Shown: positions 59,975 to 64,000 of the stretch, in pieces
How positions within the stretch are numbered: the stretch's first letter is position 1
Layout: each line of letters starts with the position of its first letter
Assembly (NCBI RefSeq): GCF_020184175.1
Contig: NC_065532.1
Span: forward strand, 124,001-188,000
Origin: Aphis gossypii
Lineage: Eukaryota; Arthropoda; Insecta; Hemiptera; Aphididae
Reading direction: 5' to 3'
DNA: 64,000 nt
The notes under the pieces: model-generated
Databases searched by the model: none
Told to the model about the DNA's origin: nothing
The model's input: the letters and a program-made list of their open reading frames with translations, nothing else
Made by a program: the position numbers and the translations under genes

Positions 59975-60208
59975 TGTAGGTGTCTGGCTCGGAATATCAA
60001 ATAAACGACACGTTAATAACGGCGGAAACACACTTTATTAAAATTATTACAATAAAGACGCGCGAGTGTCGGCGACGACGGTTCGGCAGAAGCTAAAAGC
60101 TCGTCGCCGTCGCCGACCGGGCCGTCGGCCGTGCCTTGAGGCGGCGGCCAGACCGGTTGTCCAGTCGCGTTATCGTGGACGAGAAAAGGCAGCATAACGA
60201 CCGCAACA
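59975..60208 (-). repeat. 3' LTR of the GC-rich Ty3 element
   Basis: 234 bp. On the minus strand it starts TGTTGCGGTCGTTATG and ends AGACACCTACA (TG...CA). An AATAAA-type signal lies on the minus strand near 60030-60040. Confidence 0.75.
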
Positions 60209-60210
60209 TA

Positions 60211-60225
60211 CTCCCCCCCAAGTCC
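60211..60225 (-). promoter_or_regulatory. Polypurine tract of the GC-rich element
   Basis: On the minus strand a GGGGGGGAG run lies just before the LTR start, the expected plus-strand primer position. Confidence 0.6.
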
Positions 60226-60251
60226 GCGAAACGCGACCACCGCCCTTGACC

Positions 60252-60815
60252 CTATTCGCCCAAGGGGTCGGTGTCCGCCTCGTGCGTCACCTCCATCTCC
60301 TCGATCCACCGCTCCACGACTGCCAACTGCGCCTCGGGTGTGGCTGGTGGTTGGGAGGGCTGGATCGGAGGTGTGGGTGTGGGCTGGACTGGCGGCGGAG
60401 CTGGTAGCTGCACGGCTGGCTGCTGAGGCTGGAACCGCCCCCGTCTGTCCCGCACATCGTAACGCTGGTACGCCAGCGCCTCTCGGCGGGGTGGTGCCCT
60501 CCCCAGAGGTCCTGTCCGAGTCCTGGCAGTAGGCTGCGGGGTGTTAGTCCGCGTGGACCGACGTCCCTCGGCAAACCCCCTCTCGAAAAGGGCTCACGCC
60601 GTCGGGCTGGCACGGATCCGGCCGAATGAGGCGGTGGCCGCGTGTTCAGCCGACCAACCGCTCACCGTGTCCTCCGGTCCATCCCCGGAGAGCCTCCTGG
60701 CTTCTCGGAGGAGCTGCCCGGCCATGGCCCGTAGCTTCTCCACGTGGGCGGCGATCACGCCACGGGATGGCTGGTTGTTGCAGTTCGGTGGCGGGTTATT
60801 TGCGCGTTCTGCCAT
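60252..60815 (-). pseudogene. Downstream ORF of the GC-rich element, one internal stop
   Basis: Frame from ATG 60815 (MAERANNPPPNCNNQPSR), through a helical part (VEKLRAMAGQLLREARRLSG), interrupted by one TGA at 60594, then continuing in the same frame through an Arg-rich part to a Gln/Pro-rich end (PAPPPVQPTPTPPIQPSQ) and an acidic tail, stop at 60252; 188 codons in all. It starts only about 16 bases after the pol stop. I do not recognise it: it could be a gag-like or accessory protein, but has no zinc knuckle or membrane segment. Confidence 0.5.
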
Positions 60816-60831
60816 CTAAAACAATGTATGA

Positions 60832-63800
60832 TTAGTTAATGTTCTCTAACGGTCCTACAGCCCGCTTCATCGCTGAGACATGTAACTTAGTAGGGTGTTT
60901 ACCCTCCGTCAAGAACACTCCGGTTCCTAGTGGCTTACCCAACTTAACCGGACCTAACCATTTCGGGGCGAACCCCGCGTGAAACCGCTTCTCCGCACTT
61001 GACTGCGGATGCGCTTTGTAGTATACCCAATCCCCTACTGCCAGATTGCCTTTTCCCGGGGATTCTTGGGGTATATGGGTATTGGGGGCTTTGGGGCCGG
61101 AAACCACCGGGTGACCCCCCTCTACCACCGGAGCATCATCCTGTTCCGCCGGAGAATCTTCGGTTCCCACCGAAGGGTTCTGATGTGCTCCGGACAACTC
61201 CGGACCATTGTTGCCGTCGTCCGGTGACTCTTCAGCCAACTCAAGCTGCTAGTCTCCGGGGGCCTTGATCTCCCGACCAAACATCATTTTGGCCGGCGTT
61301 TGTCCGGTGTTTCGGTTTTCTCTGTTTCTTACGGAGAACAACACGTGTGGCAGGTAGACATCCCACAGATGATGAGGCTTATCAACAAGTAAGGTTCGTA
61401 ACCCTTTCTTCAACTCTTGATTCTGCCTTTCTACCGGGTTGGCACGTGGGTGGGTCCAATCTTCCACTCCCCACTTCTTGAGTGCCTCTCCCATTGCCTT
61501 GGACACGAACTGCGGGCCATTATCTGACAATAATGCCCTCGGGTATCCGAACCGTGGGAACAACTCCCGTTCGAATGTATCCACAATCGCTTTGGTCGTC
61601 GCCTTTCCTAAAGGGTAGGCCTCTACCCAGCGACTGTAGCAGTCTGTTACTACCAAAATCGACGTCTTACCCCGCTGCGTCCGTGGGTACGGACCCATAA
61701 GATCGATGCTCAGTACCTCCCAAGGTTGACGTGGGACCCTGGTGCACATCCGATCTTCAGGTTTACGATTCAGTGGTTTTACCCGAGCACAGACGTCGCA
61801 TGCCCGCACGTAGTTACGCACTGCTTCACGCATACCGGCCCATAAGAAACGACTCTTTATGCTGCGGTACGTTTCTTTCCACCCTGGGTGATTCGCTGTA
61901 TCGTGGTCGTGAAACCTTTGCAGCAGAATTTGGGCCTTGTCAGCTGGGACGACCACCCCCTCTTCACCATTCGCGATGGATCGAGGGTGGCGGTGCAACA
62001 CCTTGTCCCGCATGACGTACAGCTTCGGCAGACGCCCGAACCTTGCACCGTCTCCGGAGAGTTTGGCAACTATCTCCCGTATGTTCGGGTCGTTCTGTTG
62101 CCACTCTCGGACATCTTGCAATGTGACGTTTTCGTCATCCCTCTTCGGATGGATCGCACCACACTGGGTGACACCCACTCCGGGTCCTCCGACCACGCCG
62201 GACAGATCACCGAAGACTCCGAACATTTCTCCGGACACTCCCGGCCGAATCACAGGGGGGTCGTGGATATTATTCTCCAACGATTCTTCGTCCACTGTAT
62301 TCGGTCCCGCCGGACAACGGGATAGCGCGTCGGCTGCTTCATTTTCTACTCCGGGCACGTGCCGGATTTCGAAATCGAAAGCCCCGAGTTGTAACGCCCA
62401 TAGCGTTAGTTTGCTGTTGGTACAGCGAGCTTGATGTAACCATTGGAGTGCCGCGTTATCTGTAAATAACATAAACTTACCAGACTCAAGATACGGCCTG
62501 AACCTGTCAACCGACTAAACTATGGCTAGACATTCGCGTTCGACTGCCGAGTATCTTCCCTGAGCTGGATTGAGTTTTTTGCTGGCATAGGATATGATTT
62601 TCCTGTCGCCACTCTCCCCCCGCTGGAAGAGCACGGCACCAACTCCGACTTCGCTTGCGTCGGTCTGTAGATTGAATGGCTTACCCGGAAGAGGAGGGCA
62701 GAGCCGTGGTGCGGACACCAAAGACTCCTTCAACTTCCGGAACGCCTATTGCTCAATTTCTGACCAACGCCATTTGGTCCCTTTGGCCAACAGACTCGTG
62801 CGCGGTGCTGTGATCTCGGCATAGTGTGGCACGAACTGGCTGTACCAACCACAAACGCCTAACACGCTCAACACGTCTTTTGTCTTCTTTGGAACCGGTA
62901 ACTCCTGAATCGCCGTCAATTTCTCCGGTTCCCGGTCTATTCCTTTACCGTCCACGACGTGACCTAGGAATTTGATCTGTGCCACCCCGAATATACATTT
63001 TTTGGGTTGGCACGTTAGACCGTAAGACTGGAGTCGCTCCAAGACTCTCTGCAAGTGGTTTAGATGTTGATCGGGACTATCAGAGTATACCACAATATCA
63101 TCCAAATAAACCAACACAAATTTACCAACTAACCCACGGAAGACTTCGCTTACCAAGCGACAGAATGTGGCTGGGGCGTTATTAAGTCCAAAAGGCATTA
63201 CCCTAAACTGGAATAATCCTCTTTGGGTCCTAAACGCCGTCAGTGGACGTGTCTCTGCGGAGATACCCACTTGCCAATACCCTGATTTCAGATCCATGGT
63301 GCTGTAAAATTTCGCTGGTCCATTCCTCGGACCATGTCATGGAGGTCCGGCATTGGGTTAGCATCCGACTCCGTCTGCATGTTCAGACGGCGATAGTCAA
63401 CGCAAAATCTGCGAGAACCATCCTTTTTCTTCACGAGTACTACCGGTGCAGCCCATGGAGATATGCTAGGTTCAACAAACCCCTGTTCCTCCATGTCTCG
63501 CACCATTTCGGCAATTACCTCGTTTTTCTCTCGGGAGTACCCTTAAGCATTTAGAGCCACCGGATTTGGATCCTTGAGACGGATCTGGTGCTCTATAACC
63601 CGAGTTCTGCCTACCTCTCCGGAGAAAACCTCCGGATATTGGCATAAGACTTTTTTGACCCGCGTACCGTACTCTCCCTTCGGTAAAATTGCGGTCGTTA
63701 AGTCCACTCCTACGGTGACCGGAGTTACTGGATTTCTCCAACTCACGGAAACCCGTCTTTCTTTCCCCAAATGGATTATGCAACCACTATAGTCCCAAGC

Positions 63801-64000
63801 GACTTGTTGCTCCACGAGGAAATCGTGGCCCAGGAAGACATCTCCTATGAGATCGTCTAACACTGCTGCCCTGAAGCTTACTTCCAGATCCACTATTCGG
63901 GCCCGAAATTCGGAAAACTCCGTAATTTCTCGGGTCCGACCGTCCGCCATCCGGACAATCTCCGGTTCTTCGGTAAAACTTCGGCCAAACTTCTTTGCCA
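60832..64000 (-). pseudogene. pol of the GC-rich Ty3 element
   Basis: In order on the minus strand: retropepsin end (DVFLGHDFL near 63830), reverse transcriptase (PWAAPVVLVKKKDGSRRF near 63440; LKSGYWQV near 63290; LVYLDDIVVYSD with the YLDD catalytic pair near 63100), RNase H (LQTDASEVGVGAVLFQRG near 62670; FTDNAALQWL near 62465), integrase zinc domain (H...H and CDVCARVK near 61780), core Asp (SIDLMGPY), Asp (LSDNGPQF) and Glu (ERQNQELKKG), and a C-terminal GPVKL-type tail to 60832. In-frame stops at 63543, 62746, 62515 and 61249 and a frameshift near 63300 disable it; otherwise one frame is kept. Confidence 0.88.

Larger units (their letters stand above)
59975..64000 (-). mobile_element. 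GC-rich Ty3/Gypsy element inserted in gag
   Basis: Minus-strand element: 3' LTR 59975-60208, purine-rich tract beside it, a downstream ORF, and pol running to the right edge of the window. GC content is far higher than in everything to its left, so it is a distinct and probably recent arrival. The bases tgta (59971-59974) are the candidate TSD half. The 5' LTR and gag lie outside the window. Confidence 0.85.

Noticed and set aside
60338..62434. Several plus-strand frames across the GC-rich Ty3 element
   Set aside because: They are antisense shadows of pol and the downstream ORF, expected in GC-rich coding sequence.

Overview
The window looks like a transposon graveyard in an AT-rich insect genome. 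Aphid or another hemipteran is my best guess, from the mix of ZMYM1-like and ZBED5-like hAT elements, errantivirus-type Ty3 elements with an F-like envelope, and DUF4806 proteins; the sequence alone does not prove this. I see no ordinary host gene, tRNA, rRNA or CRISPR array. Almost everything readable is a mobile element, mostly broken by frameshifts, stops and later insertions.

Layout, left part (1-40145). The first 20.5 kb is a set of nested insertions whose joints can be read from target-site duplications (TSDs). A ZMYM1-like hAT (hAT-3, minus strand; 22452 down to 20554, resuming at 220-1 and leaving the window) was split by a ZBED5-like hAT (hAT-1, 221-20545, TSD 7/8). hAT-1 was split by an errantivirus-like LTR retrotransposon (1765-18544, 4-bp TSD aggt). 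That element holds a ZMYM1-like hAT in its internal region (hAT-5, 4244-8860), a 259-bp solo LTR (12344-12602), and in its 3' LTR another ZMYM1-like hAT (hAT-2, 14010-18385, perfect 8-bp TSD), which itself holds a non-autonomous hAT (hAT-4, 16978-17638, perfect 8-bp TSD). Then come a second Ty3 gag remnant, a MITE, a Myb/SANT-like fragment and a C2H2 zinc-finger/transposase gene (to 28.1 kb). From 28.5 to 35.7 kb the minus strand carries a DUF4806 gene and a TNP2/DUF4218-like (CACTA-like) transposase. Between 36.2 and 40.1 kb are a rearranged Ty3 remnant, a 15-bp minisatellite, a P-element-like transposase end, a RING exon, a small hAT MITE and the start of another hAT.

A run of exactly 100 N (40146-40245) follows. 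The sequence after it (40246-59974) is the reverse complement of 30035 back to about 3530: same nested insertions and same TSDs, roughly 99 percent identical over the inner arms (judged by eye), plus a few structural differences. Found only on the right are a 1001-bp solo LTR inside the hAT-2 transposase gene (54200-55200) and a GC-rich Ty3/Gypsy element in the errantivirus gag (59975 to beyond 64000). Deleted on the right are the env region and the hAT-5 segment. The simplest reading is two haplotype contigs of one locus joined head to head at an arbitrary gap; a true recent inverted duplication is the alternative.

How the genes work together. Each hAT transposase would move its own element. 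The retroelements encode gag, pol (protease, reverse transcriptase, RNase H, integrase) and, in the errantivirus, an envelope-like protein. The DUF4806 gene sits directly downstream of the CACTA-like transposase on the same strand and is probably its accessory gene. Most copies are clearly dead; the best-preserved stretches are the right-hand integrase (58500-59303), the DUF4806 exons and the GC-rich pol, which keeps one frame across most of its length despite four stop codons.
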